The notes under the pieces are model-generated. The model did no database searches. It was given only the letters and a program-made list of their open reading frames with translations, and was not told the origin of the DNA. From NCBI RefSeq assembly GCF_027532025.1, contig NZ_JAPZSY010000005.1, positions 1 through 50,344 of the forward strand: a stretch of 50,344 nucleotides of DNA. The letters run 5' to 3'. This stretch comes from Inhella sp. (GTDB taxonomy: Bacteria > Pseudomonadota > Gammaproteobacteria > Burkholderiales > Burkholderiaceae_C). Positions within the stretch are counted from its first letter, which is position 1. Every line of letters begins with the position of its first letter. The position numbers and the translations under genes were made by a program. Shown here piece after piece: positions 36,046 through 46,739 of the stretch.

Positions 36046-36806
36046 GCCCCGAACTGATCGCCCTGGCCGACGGTCTGCACCAAGCCCGCCAAGGTGGGCC
36101 CACGCTGCCGCCACATCCTGGGCTCACGTTGGCGGAGGCTTACCACGTGGCCGCCCACAACCACCGACGACGCGTGGCCGCGGGCGATGCCACCGTCGGC
36201 CGCAAAGTGGGCCACACCCAAACCGCCAACTGGGCGACGCTCGGCATCCAGGCGCCGAGTTGGGGCTGGCTGTACGCCAGCACCACATGGCGGCAATCGG
36301 CACGGCCAGTTGGCGCAGGCTGGCGCGAACCCAAGGTCGAGTTGGAGTTGGTGCTTCGCTTGTGCCAAGCGCCGCCGGCAGACGCCGATGAAGCGGCGCT
36401 GCTCCCGTGCATCGAAGCCGTCGCCTTGGGTTTGGAGTTCGTGGATCGACCCTACCCGGCCTGGGGCGGCAGCGTGGCCGATTCGGTGGCCGCTGGGGGC
36501 GTGCATGCTGGCCTGTGGATCGGCGAGCCCCAGCCGTGGTCGCACGCCATCGCCGCCGCCCTGCCCCACCTGTCGGCCGAGCTGCAGGTCGGATCGCAGG
36601 GCAGCCAGGGCGGCAGCGGCGGGGTCATGGGCAGCCCGCTGCGGGCGCTGGCAGCGCTCCAACGGGTGTTGACGGCGCAGTCCGCCCCAGCGCTGCAGGC
36701 CGGTGAGTGGATCAGCACCGGCGCGCTGGCCCCTGCCCTGCCTTACGCCGCCGCCGTGGCCTTGTCGGCCCGCGTGATGGGGCCCGGGTTCAGTCTTTCG
36801 GTGTGA
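36042..36806 (+). CDS. 2-keto-4-pentenoate hydratase/fumarylacetoacetase-like protein
   Basis: 254 residues of the MhpD/FAH superfamily. LTLAEAYHVAAHNHRRRVAAG, VGRKVGHT, a metal-site ELELVLRL (E-x-E), ALGLEFVDRP and the final STGAL segment follow the family order. MhpD hydrates 2-oxopent-4-enoate in aromatic meta-cleavage pathways, but no such pathway is nearby, so the substrate is open. The GTG start at 36042 overlaps the regulator stop. The 3' end overlaps convergent rarA by 17 bases. Confidence 0.78.
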   Translation: MSPELIALADGLHQARQGGPTLPPHPGLTLAEAYHVAAHNHRRRVAAGDATVGRKVGHTQTANWATLGIQAPSWGWLYASTTWRQSARPVGAGWREPKVELELVLRLCQAPPADADEAALLPCIEAVALGLEFVDRPYPAWGGSVADSVAAGGVHAGLWIGEPQPWSHAIAAALPHLSAELQVGSQGSQGGSGGVMGSPLRALAALQRVLTAQSAPALQAGEWISTGALAPALPYAAAVALSARVMGPGFSLSV

Positions 36807-38088
36807 GGGCGCGTCGCGCCGCCTGGTTGGCTTCGCGAAGGCGAGCCAGCTTGTCGGCGATCTTGACTTCCAGACCACGGTCGGTGGGCTCGTAGAAGCG
36901 AAGGTCATCGGGCACACCATCGGGAAGGTATCGCTCGCCCGCCGCAAAGCCGTCGGGCTCGTCGTGGGCGTAACGGTAACCGTCGCCCATGCCCAGGCCC
37001 TTCATCAGCTGGGTGGGGGCGTTGCGCAAGTGAAGGGGCACCGGACGGCTGGCGTCCTTCGCGACCCAAGCACGCACCGCCTTGTAGGCCACGTAGGCGG
37101 CGTTGCTCTTCGCCGCCACAGCCAAGTACACCACCGCCTGCGCCAGGGCCAGTTCGCCCTCGGGCGACCCCAGGCGTTCATAGACTTCGGCCGCGTCGAG
37201 CGCCAGGCGCAACGCGCGCGGGTCGGCCAGACCGATGTCCTCGCTGGCCATGCGCACCAGGCGGCGCGCCAGGTAGCGGGGGTCGGCCCCGCCATCCAAC
37301 AGCCGGGCGAACCAGTACAGGCTGGCGTCGGGGTCGCTGCCACGCACGCTTTTGTGCAAGGCCGACATGGCGTCGTAAAACTGATCGCCCCCCTTGTCGA
37401 AGCGCCGAAGCTGCGCCCCCAAGGCCTGCTGCAAGTGATCGGTGTCGACCGGACCCTGCGCGGTTCGGGAGACGTTGTCCAGCGCATTCAGCATGCGGCG
37501 CGCATCGCCATCGGCGTAGGCAATGAGCGCATCTCGCGCGTCCTCCGTCCAGCGCGTGCCCAACAGGGCACAGCCCCGGTCGAACAAGCGCGCCAAGTCC
37601 GGCGGGCCCAGGGGTTCAAGCACGTGGACGGTGGCGCGCGACAGCAAGGCCGAATTCACCTCGAACGAGGGGTTTTCGGTGGTGGCACCGATGAACACGA
37701 ACAACCCCGACTCCACGTGCGGCAAGAACGCGTCCTGCTGCGCCTTGTTGAAACGGTGCACTTCGTCCACGAACACCGCGGCGCGGCCGTGCAGCTTGGC
37801 TTGCTCCACGGCGTCGCGGATGTCCTTCACGCCCCCCAGCACGGCGGAAATCGCGATGAAAGGCAGAGCGCTGGCTTGCACCAGCAAGCGCGCCAGCGTG
37901 GTCTTGCCCACGCCCGGCGGCCCCCACAAGATCATCGAATGCAACTGCCCGCGCTCCACCGCCAGCCGCAGCGGCTGGCCCGGCCCCAGCAGCTTGCTTT
38001 GACCCACGACCTCGTCCAGCGTGGTGGGCCGCAGGCGCTCTGCCAACGGCACCTGCGCGGTGGCGCTGCCGAAGAGGTCGTCGGTCAA
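36790..38088 (-). CDS. rarA: replication-associated recombination protein A
   Basis: 432 residues, a clamp-loader-like AAA+ ATPase (MgsA) acting at stalled forks. PLAERLRPTTLDEVVGQ at the start, Walker A GPPGVGKTT, Walker B VFVDEVHRFNK, sensor GATTENPSF and the C-terminal HLRNAPT tetramer region are clear. The start is TTG at 38088, overlapping the lolA stop as TTGA. This places LTDDLFG at the N-terminus as in relatives; the longer upstream frame lies inside lolA and is rejected. Confidence 0.93.
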   Translation of the reverse strand: MTDDLFGSATAQVPLAERLRPTTLDEVVGQSKLLGPGQPLRLAVERGQLHSMILWGPPGVGKTTLARLLVQASALPFIAISAVLGGVKDIRDAVEQAKLHGRAAVFVDEVHRFNKAQQDAFLPHVESGLFVFIGATTENPSFEVNSALLSRATVHVLEPLGPPDLARLFDRGCALLGTRWTEDARDALIAYADGDARRMLNALDNVSRTAQGPVDTDHLQQALGAQLRRFDKGGDQFYDAMSALHKSVRGSDPDASLYWFARLLDGGADPRYLARRLVRMASEDIGLADPRALRLALDAAEVYERLGSPEGELALAQAVVYLAVAAKSNAAYVAYKAVRAWVAKDASRPVPLHLRNAPTQLMKGLGMGDGYRYAHDEPDGFAAGERYLPDGVPDDLRFYEPTDRGLEVKIADKLARLREANQAARRALTPKD

Positions 38089-38708
38089 GGCGCTCCGCCG
38101 TCCACCACGTCCATGCCGGCTGTAGGCACGAACTGAAAGCGATCGGCGGCCAACGACACATTGACTTCCAAGGGGCCGAAGCTCAGCGTGGACTTCTGGC
38201 CGAGCCCGTCGACGATCTCCATCGCGGCCAGCAACTTGCCCTTGAGTCCGATGCGCAAGCGCTGGATGCCGGCGTCCGCCTGCTTGGGCGTGGCCGCCAC
38301 CCAGGCCACGCCGTTGACTTCGGGGTCCGCCTTGAGCACGAAAGCATCGCCCAGCGACGTTCCCGCCAAGATGGCGACCGGCGTGGCGCTGACGACCTGG
38401 CTCATGGGCCGGCTGCTGGCCTGCATCAACTCGGGGTCGATCAACCACACCTTCTTGCCGTCGCCGATCAGCGTCTGCGCCTCGGGCGGCTGGTAGTCGA
38501 AACGGAACCGGTTGGGGCGCAGAAATTCAAAGCTGCCCTGGGTGCTGCGGCGCTTTTTTCCGTCGGGCGACACCACCACCTGGGTGAAGCTCACGCGACC
38601 CGACTGCACTTCGCGCTGGAAGGCCGCCAATTGCTCCAAGGCGTTCGATTGCGCCCAGGCGGGAGCGGCCACCAGCGCGGCCAAGGTCCATATACAACGT
38701 CGCTTCAT
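38085..38708 (-). CDS. lolA: outer-membrane lipoprotein carrier protein LolA
   Basis: 207 residues with a signal peptide cleaved near AWA-Q (residues 17-20). LolA carries lipoproteins across the periplasm from LolCDE to LolB. The family pattern [29 protein letters not shown] and the FEF.RPNRF strand are present. The start overlaps the ftsK stop by four bases (ATGA), and its own stop overlaps the rarA TTG, so ftsK-lolA-rarA is translationally chained. This order is conserved in betaproteobacteria. Confidence 0.94.
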   Translation of the reverse strand: MKRRCIWTLAALVAAPAWAQSNALEQLAAFQREVQSGRVSFTQVVVSPDGKKRRSTQGSFEFLRPNRFRFDYQPPEAQTLIGDGKKVWLIDPELMQASSRPMSQVVSATPVAILAGTSLGDAFVLKADPEVNGVAWVAATPKQADAGIQRLRIGLKGKLLAAMEIVDGLGQKSTLSFGPLEVNVSLAADRFQFVPTAGMDVVDGGAP

Positions 38709-41035
38709 TCGTCTCGCTTGGGGATGATCAATTCGCGGTTGCCGTTGGTGGCCATGCCGCTCACCAGGCCCGACTTCTCCATTTGCTCGAGCAGGCGCGC
38801 GGCGCGGTTGTAGCCGATGCGCAGGTGGCGCTGCACCAAGCTGATGGAGGCCTTGCGATGCTCGAGCACCACCGCCACCGCTTGGTCGTACATCGGGTCG
38901 CTCTCGCCGTCGCTGGCGCCCGCACCGGTGGCGCCGGCCTCGCCGCCCTCGCCTTCCAGCACGCCGCCCTCCAGGATGCCCTCGATGTAGTTCGGCTCGC
39001 CGCCCTGCTCTTTCAGGTACGCCACCACGCGGTGCACCTCGTCGTCGCTCACGTAGGCGCCATGCACCCGCACCGGCAGGCCGGTGCCGCTGGGCATGTA
39101 GAGCATGTCGCCCATGCCCAGCAAGGCTTCGGCGCCCATTTGGTCGAGGATGGTTCGCGAGTCGATCTTGCTGCTGACCTGAAACGACAGGCGCGTCGGA
39201 ATGTTGGCCTTGATCAGCCCGGTGATCACGTCCACGCTGGGACGCTGGGTCGCCAAGATCAAGTGAATGCCCGCAGCACGCGCCTTCTGGGCCAGGCGGG
39301 CGATCAGTTCCTCGATCTTCTTTCCCACCACCATCATCAGGTCGGCCAATTCGTCGATCACCACCACGATGTGCGGCAGGCGGTCCAGCGGCTCGGGCGC
39401 CTCCGGCGTCAGGCTGAAGGGGTTGGGGATGGACTGCTCCTTGCCCTTGGCTTCGTCGATTTTCTTGTTGTAGCCCGCGAGGTTGCGCACACCCATCTTG
39501 CTCATGAGCTTGTAGCGGCGTTCCATCTCGCCCACGCACCAATTCAGCGCGTTGGCGGCCTGCTTCATGTCCGTCACCACCGGGCACAGCAGGTGCGGAA
39601 TGCCCTCGTAGACGCTCATTTCCAGCATCTTGGGGTCGATCAGGATCAAACGAACATCACGCGCCTCGGCCTTGTAGAGCAGGCTCAAAATCATGGCGTT
39701 GATGCCCACCGACTTGCCCGAACCGGTCGTGCCGGCCACCAAGCAGTGGGGCATCTTGGCCAAGTCGGCCACCACAGGCGCACCCACGATGTCCTTGCCC
39801 AGGCCCATAGTCAGCAGGCTCTGCGCATCGGCATACACCTGCGACCCCAACACCTCGCACAACCGGATGGTCTGGCGGCGCGCGTTGGGCAACTCCAACG
39901 CCATGTAGTTTTTGCCGGGAATCGTCTCCACCACGCGAATGGACACCAGGCTCAATGAGCGCGCGAGGTCCTTGGCCAGGTTCACGACCTGCGACCCCTT
40001 CACGCCCGTGGCCGGCTCGATCTCGTAGCGCGTGATCACCGGGCCCGGGTAGGCCGCCACGACACGCACCTCGACGCCAAAGTCCTTGAGCTTCTTCTCG
40101 ATCAACCGGCTCGTCATCTCCAGCGATTCCGGCGTCACGGTCTCCACACGCGCCGCCGGCGCATCCAGCAGGTCAATCTGCGGCAACTTGGCGTCGTTGA
40201 GCTCCTGAAACAGCGGCTGCTGGCGCTCGGCGGCCACCCGGGTGCTCAATGGCACCTCGACCGGCACGTTGAGCACTGGCGGCTCGATGTGCCGGGGCTG
40301 GTGGGTCTCGGCCTCCAGCGCGCGCTCCACCTTGGCCACCTCGACCTCGGCCTCGCGCTGCTCCATGGCCTGCTGACCCAAGCGTTCGTCTTCTCGCACC
40401 TCGCGGGCCAAAAGCCGACGATGCCGCGCGGCCTCCAGAGCGGCCCCGATGCGCTCGGCCAGCTGCAGCCAAGAGAAGCCCAGCGCCCAAGCCAAGCCCC
40501 ACACCAGGAGCACGATGCCCACCAAGCCCGAACCCGCAAAGCCCAACCACTGCATGGCGCGGGGGCCCAGCTCGTAACCCAACACGCCCCCAGCATGGCC
40601 TGGCATGCGCGTTTCCCAGCCGTACAGGCGGGTCCACTCCAACAGGCAGCTGGCCAGCAGCAAGACCACCAGCCCCACCGGCACCCGCCAGGGCTGGCTG
40701 GGGCCGACGGGGCGAGAACCGTCGCGCCACAACGACGCCAAGGCACCCGCCCAATGGCGCAACGCCACCAGAACCAGCCACCAGGCCGACAGGCCGAAGC
40801 TGAACAGAAGAAGATCAGAGACCCAGGCGCCCACGGCCCCGAGTCGGTTCGCCGGGAGGTGGCGGTCGGTGGCGATGGAGAACGCGCTGTCCTTGGCGTC
40901 GTGACTGCCCAGCGCCAAGGTCAGCAAAACGATGAGCACCGCCCCCAGCACCAGGGCCAATGGCAACACCCAGCTTCGCGCACCGCCGGATGCGCCCGAA
41001 GGCGGGTTCTCGTACGTCAGATCATGGGCCCTCAT
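38705..41035 (-). CDS. ftsK: DNA translocase FtsK
   Basis: 776 residues. Four helices at about 22-42, 73-93, 117-133 and 168-190 anchor it at the septum. A short linker with coiled-coil tendency (about 195-250) leads to the motor with Walker A GTTGSGKS (435-442), Walker [13 protein letters not shown] and the C-terminal gamma winged helix ([17 protein letters not shown]) that reads KOPS sites. It is much shorter than E. coli FtsK because the long Pro/Gln linker is missing, as in many betaproteobacteria. It pumps chromosome ends toward dif during division. Confidence 0.95.
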   Translation of the reverse strand: MRAHDLTYENPPSGASGGARSWVLPLALVLGAVLIVLLTLALGSHDAKDSAFSIATDRHLPANRLGAVGAWVSDLLLFSFGLSAWWLVLVALRHWAGALASLWRDGSRPVGPSQPWRVPVGLVVLLLASCLLEWTRLYGWETRMPGHAGGVLGYELGPRAMQWLGFAGSGLVGIVLLVWGLAWALGFSWLQLAERIGAALEAARHRRLLAREVREDERLGQQAMEQREAEVEVAKVERALEAETHQPRHIEPPVLNVPVEVPLSTRVAAERQQPLFQELNDAKLPQIDLLDAPAARVETVTPESLEMTSRLIEKKLKDFGVEVRVVAAYPGPVITRYEIEPATGVKGSQVVNLAKDLARSLSLVSIRVVETIPGKNYMALELPNARRQTIRLCEVLGSQVYADAQSLLTMGLGKDIVGAPVVADLAKMPHCLVAGTTGSGKSVGINAMILSLLYKAEARDVRLILIDPKMLEMSVYEGIPHLLCPVVTDMKQAANALNWCVGEMERRYKLMSKMGVRNLAGYNKKIDEAKGKEQSIPNPFSLTPEAPEPLDRLPHIVVVIDELADLMMVVGKKIEELIARLAQKARAAGIHLILATQRPSVDVITGLIKANIPTRLSFQVSSKIDSRTILDQMGAEALLGMGDMLYMPSGTGLPVRVHGAYVSDDEVHRVVAYLKEQGGEPNYIEGILEGGVLEGEGGEAGATGAGASDGESDPMYDQAVAVVLEHRKASISLVQRHLRIGYNRAARLLEQMEKSGLVSGMATNGNRELIIPKRDE

Positions 41036-41066
41036 GGGCCGATTGTCTCAGCCCGCCCCAGCGCGA

Positions 41067-41756
41067 TCACTCGCTTGCATCGTCGTCGTCGATGCGCGAC
41101 TCGACGTGCTTCAGGACGACCGATCCGTCCTCCAGCGTCTCGATCTGGCCGCGCTCCTCCAAGTCCTTCATCACGCGGCTGACCATCTCACGGGAAGCGC
41201 CCACCACCTTGGCCATGTCTTGCCGGGACACCCGACCGCGCACGATCTTGCGGCCGTTGTCGTCTTCCGCCATGTCCATCAAGGTTCGGGCCACGCGTCC
41301 GTAAACGTCCAGCAGCGCCAACGACTCGATCTGACGGTCGGCATTGCGCAGCCGGGACACCAAGCCCCTGAGGATGCCGTACGCCATGCTGGCCGGCTCG
41401 GGCAGGCAACGCGCAAACTCATGCCGGCCCAAGACCAACACGTCACACGGTGCCTCGCAGCGCACGGTGGCCGACGGCGGCTCGCCGTCGATCAGGCTCA
41501 TTTCGCCGACGTAATCGCCCGCTTCCAACACTGCCATGATCACTTCGCGCCCGCGCTGATCGGCGGTCAACACCCGGGCTCGGCCGTTGAGCAAGATGAA
41601 CAGCGCGTTGTTGTGAACGCCCTGCTCAACCAGCAATTCGCCGCGCTTGAAGCGACGCTTGGTCACACTGTCGGCCACCGCCTGAGCCTGCTCGGCGGTG
41701 AGCATCGAAAAAAGGCGAACGCGACGGATCAGATCCAAGTTGGACAACATGGCCAT
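41067..41756 (-). CDS. Crp/Fnr-family transcriptional regulator
   Basis: 229 residues. A cyclic-nucleotide-type beta barrel (NALFILLNGRARVL, AGDYVGEMSLIDGEPPSATVR) leads to a dimer helix and a Crp helix-turn-helix (VSRQDMAKVVGASREMVSRVMKDLEERG). The FNR cysteine cluster is absent. The PSATVR motif matches the cAMP-contact stretch of Crp, so a nucleotide ligand is possible. The ATG at 41756 is chosen because AGGAG (41770-41766) lies nine bases before it; a TTG at 41765 and an ATG at 41750 are alternatives. It is divergent from trxB. Confidence 0.88.
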   Translation of the reverse strand: MAMLSNLDLIRRVRLFSMLTAEQAQAVADSVTKRRFKRGELLVEQGVHNNALFILLNGRARVLTADQRGREVIMAVLEAGDYVGEMSLIDGEPPSATVRCEAPCDVLVLGRHEFARCLPEPASMAYGILRGLVSRLRNADRQIESLALLDVYGRVARTLMDMAEDDNGRKIVRGRVSRQDMAKVVGASREMVSRVMKDLEERGQIETLEDGSVVLKHVESRIDDDDASE

Positions 41757-41808
41757 GGGCGGCAACTCCTCGAGTGGTTGTCAAGACAGGGGCCAAAGTT
41801 CGCCCTCC

Positions 41809-42852
<1,044 letters not shown>

Positions 42853-42990
42853 TCAGGTTCGCAGGCTATACTCGCGAGCTTGCTTGACGGCAGCGTACGA
42901 ATTCGGTTCGTCGCCGCCGGTCAGGTGACGGGCCACCGCCACCCGAGCACCCACGATGGTGCGCAATGTTGCAATTGGCGAGGTGAGGCC

Positions 42991-43020
42991 GCCCCAGCGC
43001 CCCTGTCATCAGGGCGGGGG
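42991..43020 (+). promoter_or_regulatory. GC-rich leader hairpin before rpmB
   Basis: CGCCCCTG (42998-43005) and CAGGGCG (43010-43016) pair around TCAT with one bulged base, and GCCCC (42991-42995) can pair with the G-run to 43020. It stands 25 bases before rpmB in a 193-base leader. TATACT (42867-42872) is a possible -10. Ribosomal-protein leaders often fold like this, but no known class is recognised. Confidence 0.35.
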
Positions 43021-43045
43021 TCGCCGGAAAACATGGAGTGTCGTC

Positions 43046-43279
43046 ATGGCACGCGTCTGCGAAGTCACGGGCAAGAAGCCCATGGTCGGGAACAACGTCT
43101 CCCACGCCAACAACAAAACCAAGCGCCGGTTCTTGCCCAACCTGCAGTACCGCCGCTTCTGGGTCGAGAGCGAGAACCGCTGGGTTCGTTTGCGCATCAG
43201 CAACGCCGCCCTGCGCCTGATCGACAAGAAGGGCATCGATGCCGTTCTGGCCGATTTGCGTGCCCGCGGTCAAGCTTAA
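43046..43279 (+). CDS. rpmB: 50S ribosomal protein L28
   Basis: 77 residues. [30 protein letters not shown] and [16 protein letters not shown] are standard L28. The upstream frame to 42956 is not part of the protein. rpmG follows 19 bases later, so the usual rpmB-rpmG operon is intact. Confidence 0.98.
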   Translation: MARVCEVTGKKPMVGNNVSHANNKTKRRFLPNLQYRRFWVESENRWVRLRISNAALRLIDKKGIDAVLADLRARGQA

Positions 43280-43298
43280 TCACTGAAGGAGCGACACC

Positions 43299-43469
43299 AT
43301 GGCTGCAAAAGGCGGACGCGAAAAGATCAAGCTGGAGTCCTCGGCGGGCACCGGCCACTTCTACACCACGGCCAAGAACAAGAAGACCACGCCCCAGAAG
43401 CTGGAATTCATGAAGTTCGACCCCAAGGCCCGCAAGCACGTCCTGTACAAGGAAGTGAAGCTGAAGTGA
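43299..43469 (+). CDS. rpmG: 50S ribosomal protein L33
   Basis: 56 residues. [28 protein letters not shown] and [19 protein letters not shown] are standard proteobacterial L33 of the cysteine-free, zinc-independent type. AAGGAG stands eight bases before the ATG. The gene ends at an intrinsic terminator 30 bases on. Confidence 0.97.
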   Translation: MAAKGGREKIKLESSAGTGHFYTTAKNKKTTPQKLEFMKFDPKARKHVLYKEVKLK

Positions 43470-43499
43470 GGTCAGGGGCTCGACCCCAACCCACCCATC

Positions 43500-43530
43500 A
43501 ACCCGCCCGGCGTCAGCCCGGCGGGTTTTT
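43500..43530 (+). terminator. rpmB-rpmG terminator
   Basis: AACCCGCC (43500-43507) pairs with GGCGGGTT near 43519-43526, an inner GGC/GCC pair extends the stem around GTCA with a bulged C on each side, and TTTTT follows. A clear intrinsic terminator. The convergent DUF3016 gene ends 29 bases later. Confidence 0.85.
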
Positions 43531-43558
43531 CATTGGCCTGTCGACCTCGAAGCCGAGG

Positions 43559-44065
43559 TCACAAGCCTGCAACCAAGGCTCTTGCCCAGCGTTGCAGCAT
43601 GCGCTCCTCGTGGGCGAGACGACCCGAACCCACCCCCATGGGTGGCGAGTTGAGGTAGGCCATGTCACTGAGTCGCTCCTGTCCGGCCTTCAGTACCGCT
43701 TGGCCACGCTTCAGCTCGTAACGAAACTCGATGATGGGCCAGCCGATATCGCGCATCACGCGAATCCGCTTGCCGGAGCGTGTCCACTCCAACTCGCCGG
43801 CCAAGTTCACGTCGGTCACCACCACGCCGAGCGAAAGGCCCTCCGGCAGCAGGCTCTTGAGCCCGACGAAGATGGCTGTGAGGTCGGCCACGGCCTGCTC
43901 TCGGTCGACAGCGTCCTCGCCCAAGTCGGCGTAGCGCTGCAAATCCCCTTCGAACGTCACCTTCACAAGCCCTGGCGGTGGCGTGACCTGAGGCGTCACG
44001 GCCATCGACGGCATCGCCGCGCAGGCCAAACACAGGGTCAACAGATCGCGTCGATGGTGCGGCAT
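43559..44065 (-). CDS. DUF3016 family exported protein
   Basis: 168 residues with a signal peptide (MPHHRRDLLTLCLACAAMPSMA, about 1-22, rich in arginine at the start). The mature protein has VKVTFEGDLQRYADLG, VVVTDVNLAGELEW, a central DIGWPIIEFRYEL strand and ERLSDMAYL near the end. That is the order of DUF3016, a family of uncharacterised periplasmic or outer-membrane-associated proteins. It lies 80 bases downstream of the desaturase gene on the same strand. No function is known. Confidence 0.8.
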   Translation of the reverse strand: MPHHRRDLLTLCLACAAMPSMAVTPQVTPPPGLVKVTFEGDLQRYADLGEDAVDREQAVADLTAIFVGLKSLLPEGLSLGVVVTDVNLAGELEWTRSGKRIRVMRDIGWPIIEFRYELKRGQAVLKAGQERLSDMAYLNSPPMGVGSGRLAHEERMLQRWARALVAGL

Positions 44066-44145
44066 GGTGAGGCTCCAAGCGTCAGGGGAACCCCACCATT
44101 TTGCGACTTAACCCGCGCCTTTGCAGCGGGTTGCGATGGACGAAC

Positions 44146-45381
44146 TCAGGCGAGGGCCGGCATCGACCGCGAGGCCCGAAGCCGCATCGAGAAGGCCCTC
44201 AATTCAGCAATGCCACTGTCTTCGGCGCGCTGGCACCAAGCCTGCAGGTCCTTCACCAGTTGCTCGGCCGAGACGTTGGTGCGGGTCCAGAGTTGGCGGA
44301 GCTCTTCACGCATTTGCACGAGAGTGTCCAGGGTGGGCATCGCCTCACGGACGGCCTGCAGTTGGGCCACCAGTTCTGCCGGCACGCGGTCGGCGTCGCG
44401 CGGCAACCAACGCTTGGCCAGCTTGAGCTGCCGCCACTGCGCGCTTTGCTTGGCGCCTTCAGACTTCAAGCGCTTGAGCTCCCGACGGCAGGTGGCGCGC
44501 ATCTCACGACCGAAACGGGCCATGACCTCGTACCGGTTGGCGATGAGGGTCTCCAGCGTTTGCTGGTCGGCAGGCTTGATCTCGCCTTCCAACATTTGGG
44601 GCGGAATCTTGCGCGGCTGCGCCAGCCTGAACGCCTGCAACAACCGGATGTAGGCCCAGCCGAGGTCAAACTCAAAGCGCTTGACCGAGAACTTGGCCGA
44701 TGTCGGGAAGGTGTGATGGTTGTTGTGCAGCTCCTCACCGCCGATGACCACGCCCCATGGCACGAGGTTGGTCGAGGCATCGGGGGCTTCGAAGTTGCGG
44801 TAGCCCTTGGCATGGCCCAGTCCGTTGATGATGCCGGCCGCCGTCACGGGGATCCACACCATGGTGACCGCCCACATCGTGGCACCCCAGGCGCCGAACA
44901 GCGCCAGCAGGACCACCAACAACAACGAGACACCCAGGGCCGAGTGCGGGGTGTAGACCTTGCGCTCGATCCAGTCGTTGGGCGTGCCATGGCCAAACTT
45001 GGCCATGGTTTCGGCGTTCTTGGCTTCGGCTCGGTAGAGCTCGGCGCCGCGACGCAGCACGGTGCTAAGGCCGTGGGTGACCGGGCTGTGCGGATCGTCT
45101 GCGGTCTCGCACTTGGCGTGGTGCTTGCGGTGGATCGAAACCCACTCCTTCGTCACCATGCCGGTGGTGAGCCACAACCAAAAGCGGAAGAAGTGCGCTG
45201 GCAGCGGGTGCAAGTCCAGCGAACGGTGCGCCTGCGCACGGTGCAGGTACAAGGTGACCGAGACGATGGTGAGGTGGGTCAGCACCAGGGTGATGCCGAG
45301 CATCGCCCAGCCACTCAGCCCCAACAAGCCATTCCCAGCCCAGTCGGCCAACAGCGACAACACCGTGTTCAAAAAGTCCAT
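44146..45381 (-). CDS. membrane fatty-acid desaturase (acyl-CoA delta-9 type)
   Basis: 411 residues. The three histidine boxes that hold the di-iron centre are HRAQAH (47-52), HRKHH (84-88) and HNNHH (219-223). Hydrophobic pairs lie between them. The C-terminal third (about 270-400) is an added charged, helical region with no known domain. The enzyme should insert a double bond into membrane acyl chains, adjusting fluidity. The ATG at 45381 is preferred to a TTG at 45387. TAGAATCGCC on the minus strand (45435-45426) is a likely -10 region. Confidence 0.88.
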   Translation of the reverse strand: MDFLNTVLSLLADWAGNGLLGLSGWAMLGITLVLTHLTIVSVTLYLHRAQAHRSLDLHPLPAHFFRFWLWLTTGMVTKEWVSIHRKHHAKCETADDPHSPVTHGLSTVLRRGAELYRAEAKNAETMAKFGHGTPNDWIERKVYTPHSALGVSLLLVVLLALFGAWGATMWAVTMVWIPVTAAGIINGLGHAKGYRNFEAPDASTNLVPWGVVIGGEELHNNHHTFPTSAKFSVKRFEFDLGWAYIRLLQAFRLAQPRKIPPQMLEGEIKPADQQTLETLIANRYEVMARFGREMRATCRRELKRLKSEGAKQSAQWRQLKLAKRWLPRDADRVPAELVAQLQAVREAMPTLDTLVQMREELRQLWTRTNVSAEQLVKDLQAWCQRAEDSGIAELRAFSMRLRASRSMPALA

Positions 45382-45429
45382 GCGCAACCGCCGGTGTCAT
45401 TCGGCGTTCTAGAGTGAAGCAAGCGGGCG

Positions 45430-45435
45430 ATTCTA
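45430..45435 (-). promoter_or_regulatory. -10-like element before the desaturase
   Basis: TAGAAT on the minus strand, within the string CCTAGAATCGCC also found before valS, lies 48 bases upstream of the desaturase start. A small hairpin (CCCTCC 45444-45449 with GGAGGG 45456-45461) just upstream could end rsmB transcripts. No clear -35 is seen. Confidence 0.35.
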
Positions 45436-45508
45436 GGTGAACCCCCTCCGTGGCGGGAGGGCTGCCCAGCGGCTTGGGCAAAGCGACCTGCCCATGGGGC
45501 ACCTCAGC

Positions 45509-46738
45509 TCACGCTTTGGTCCATACCGCAGCGAAGAAGCCGTCCGTCTGGTGGCGATGCGGCCACAAGCGCAGGTTGCCGTTCTCCACCAGCGCAGGAT
45601 CGACCAGCGTGGCGGCATCGAGCCGCTGAAAGCCGGGCGCCTCGAAGGCATCGGCCACGGCTTCGTTTTCTGCCTCCAGCAAGCTGCAGGTGGCGTACAC
45701 AAGGCGCCCCCCCGACTTCACCATGCGCGCGGCTGAAGCCAAGATGTTGCGCTGCAGGGTCACCAACTCAGACACGGCGGCCGGGCTCTGCCGCCACTTC
45801 ATGTCGGGGTTGCGGCGCAGGGTACCCAGGCCCGAGCACGGGGCATCGACCAGCACGCGGTCCATCTTCCCAGCCAGGCGCTTGACGCGCTCGTCGCGCT
45901 CGTGGGCGATCTGCACGGGGTAGACGTTGCTCAAGCCCGAGCGAGCCAAGCGAGGCCGAAGCGCTTCAAGACGATGCCCGGACACGTCAAAGGCGTACAA
46001 GCGCCCGGTGCTGCGCATGGCCGCACCCAAAGCCAGGGTCTTGCCCCCCGCTCCGGCGCAAAAGTCCGTCACCATCTCGCCGCGCTTGGCGTCCAACAAC
46101 AGGGCGAGCAGTTGACTGCCCTCGTCCTGCACCTCGATGGCGCCGCTCTTGAACAAGGGCCATTGGTTGAGTGCCGGCTTGCCGACCAAGCGGATGCCCC
46201 AGGGGGAGTAGGGCGTGGGCTGAGCCGCGATACCCTGAGCCTCCAACTCGGCCAGCACGGCCTCGCGTTTGGTTTGCAACACGTTGACCCGCAGGTCAAG
46301 CGGCGCGCTTTGCAGCAGACTGTCGGCCAGTGCCGCAAAGTCATCGCCCAGGCGCCGCTGCAGGGGCTCGGCGATCCAGTCGGGCAGGTTGTGTCGAAGC
46401 TTGGCAGGCAGGCTGGCGACGTCGATGTGGTTGGCCGCCGCGAGCCATTCCCGCTCTGCGGCATCGGCGGCGGCATCGCGCACCCGCGGCTCGCCCGCCC
46501 ACCCGAGGAGTACCAGACGACGGTCCATGGGCCCGCGCCCGCTTTGGGCCAAGTGCTGCCACAACAGGCGCCGACGCAGCACGGCATAGGTGGTCTCCGC
46601 GAGGGCCGCGCGCTCCCGCGAGCCGAGCTGTCGGTGGGCTCGGAAGTAGGTCGACACGACGGTATCGGCCGGCTGCTCCAAGCGGAGCACGGCACGCAAC
46701 AGTTCGCCAGCGGCGTCGATCAAAGCGGCAGGGTGCAT
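45509..46738 (-). CDS. RsmB/NOP-family RNA (cytosine-C5) methyltransferase
   Basis: 409 residues. The SAM site is DFCAGAGGKTLALG (225 onward). The two catalytic cysteines are C301 (DAPCSGLGTLRRNPD) and C351 (YATCSLLEAENE), the NOP2/Sun arrangement for m5C in RNA. The N-terminal helical part (1-140) fits RsmB-like enzymes acting on 16S rRNA; the exact site is not certain because a canonical rsmB may lie elsewhere. The ATG at 46738 is one base after the purN stop, so the two are coupled. Confidence 0.9.
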   Translation of the reverse strand: MHPAALIDAAGELLRAVLRLEQPADTVVSTYFRAHRQLGSRERAALAETTYAVLRRRLLWQHLAQSGRGPMDRRLVLLGWAGEPRVRDAAADAAEREWLAAANHIDVASLPAKLRHNLPDWIAEPLQRRLGDDFAALADSLLQSAPLDLRVNVLQTKREAVLAELEAQGIAAQPTPYSPWGIRLVGKPALNQWPLFKSGAIEVQDEGSQLLALLLDAKRGEMVTDFCAGAGGKTLALGAAMRSTGRLYAFDVSGHRLEALRPRLARSGLSNVYPVQIAHERDERVKRLAGKMDRVLVDAPCSGLGTLRRNPDMKWRQSPAAVSELVTLQRNILASAARMVKSGGRLVYATCSLLEAENEAVADAFEAPGFQRLDAATLVDPALVENGNLRLWPHRHQTDGFFAAVWTKA

Positions 46739-46739
46739 G

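Noticed and set aside
38089-38448. Upstream extension of rarA
   Set aside because: It would lie wholly inside lolA; the TTG at 38088 gives the normal RarA N-terminus.
38783-39958. 391-codon plus-strand frame inside ftsK
   Set aside because: Antisense to conserved FtsK motor sequence.
41067-41756. Crp-type gene as fnr
   Set aside because: The N-terminal cysteine cluster needed for the FNR iron-sulfur centre is absent.
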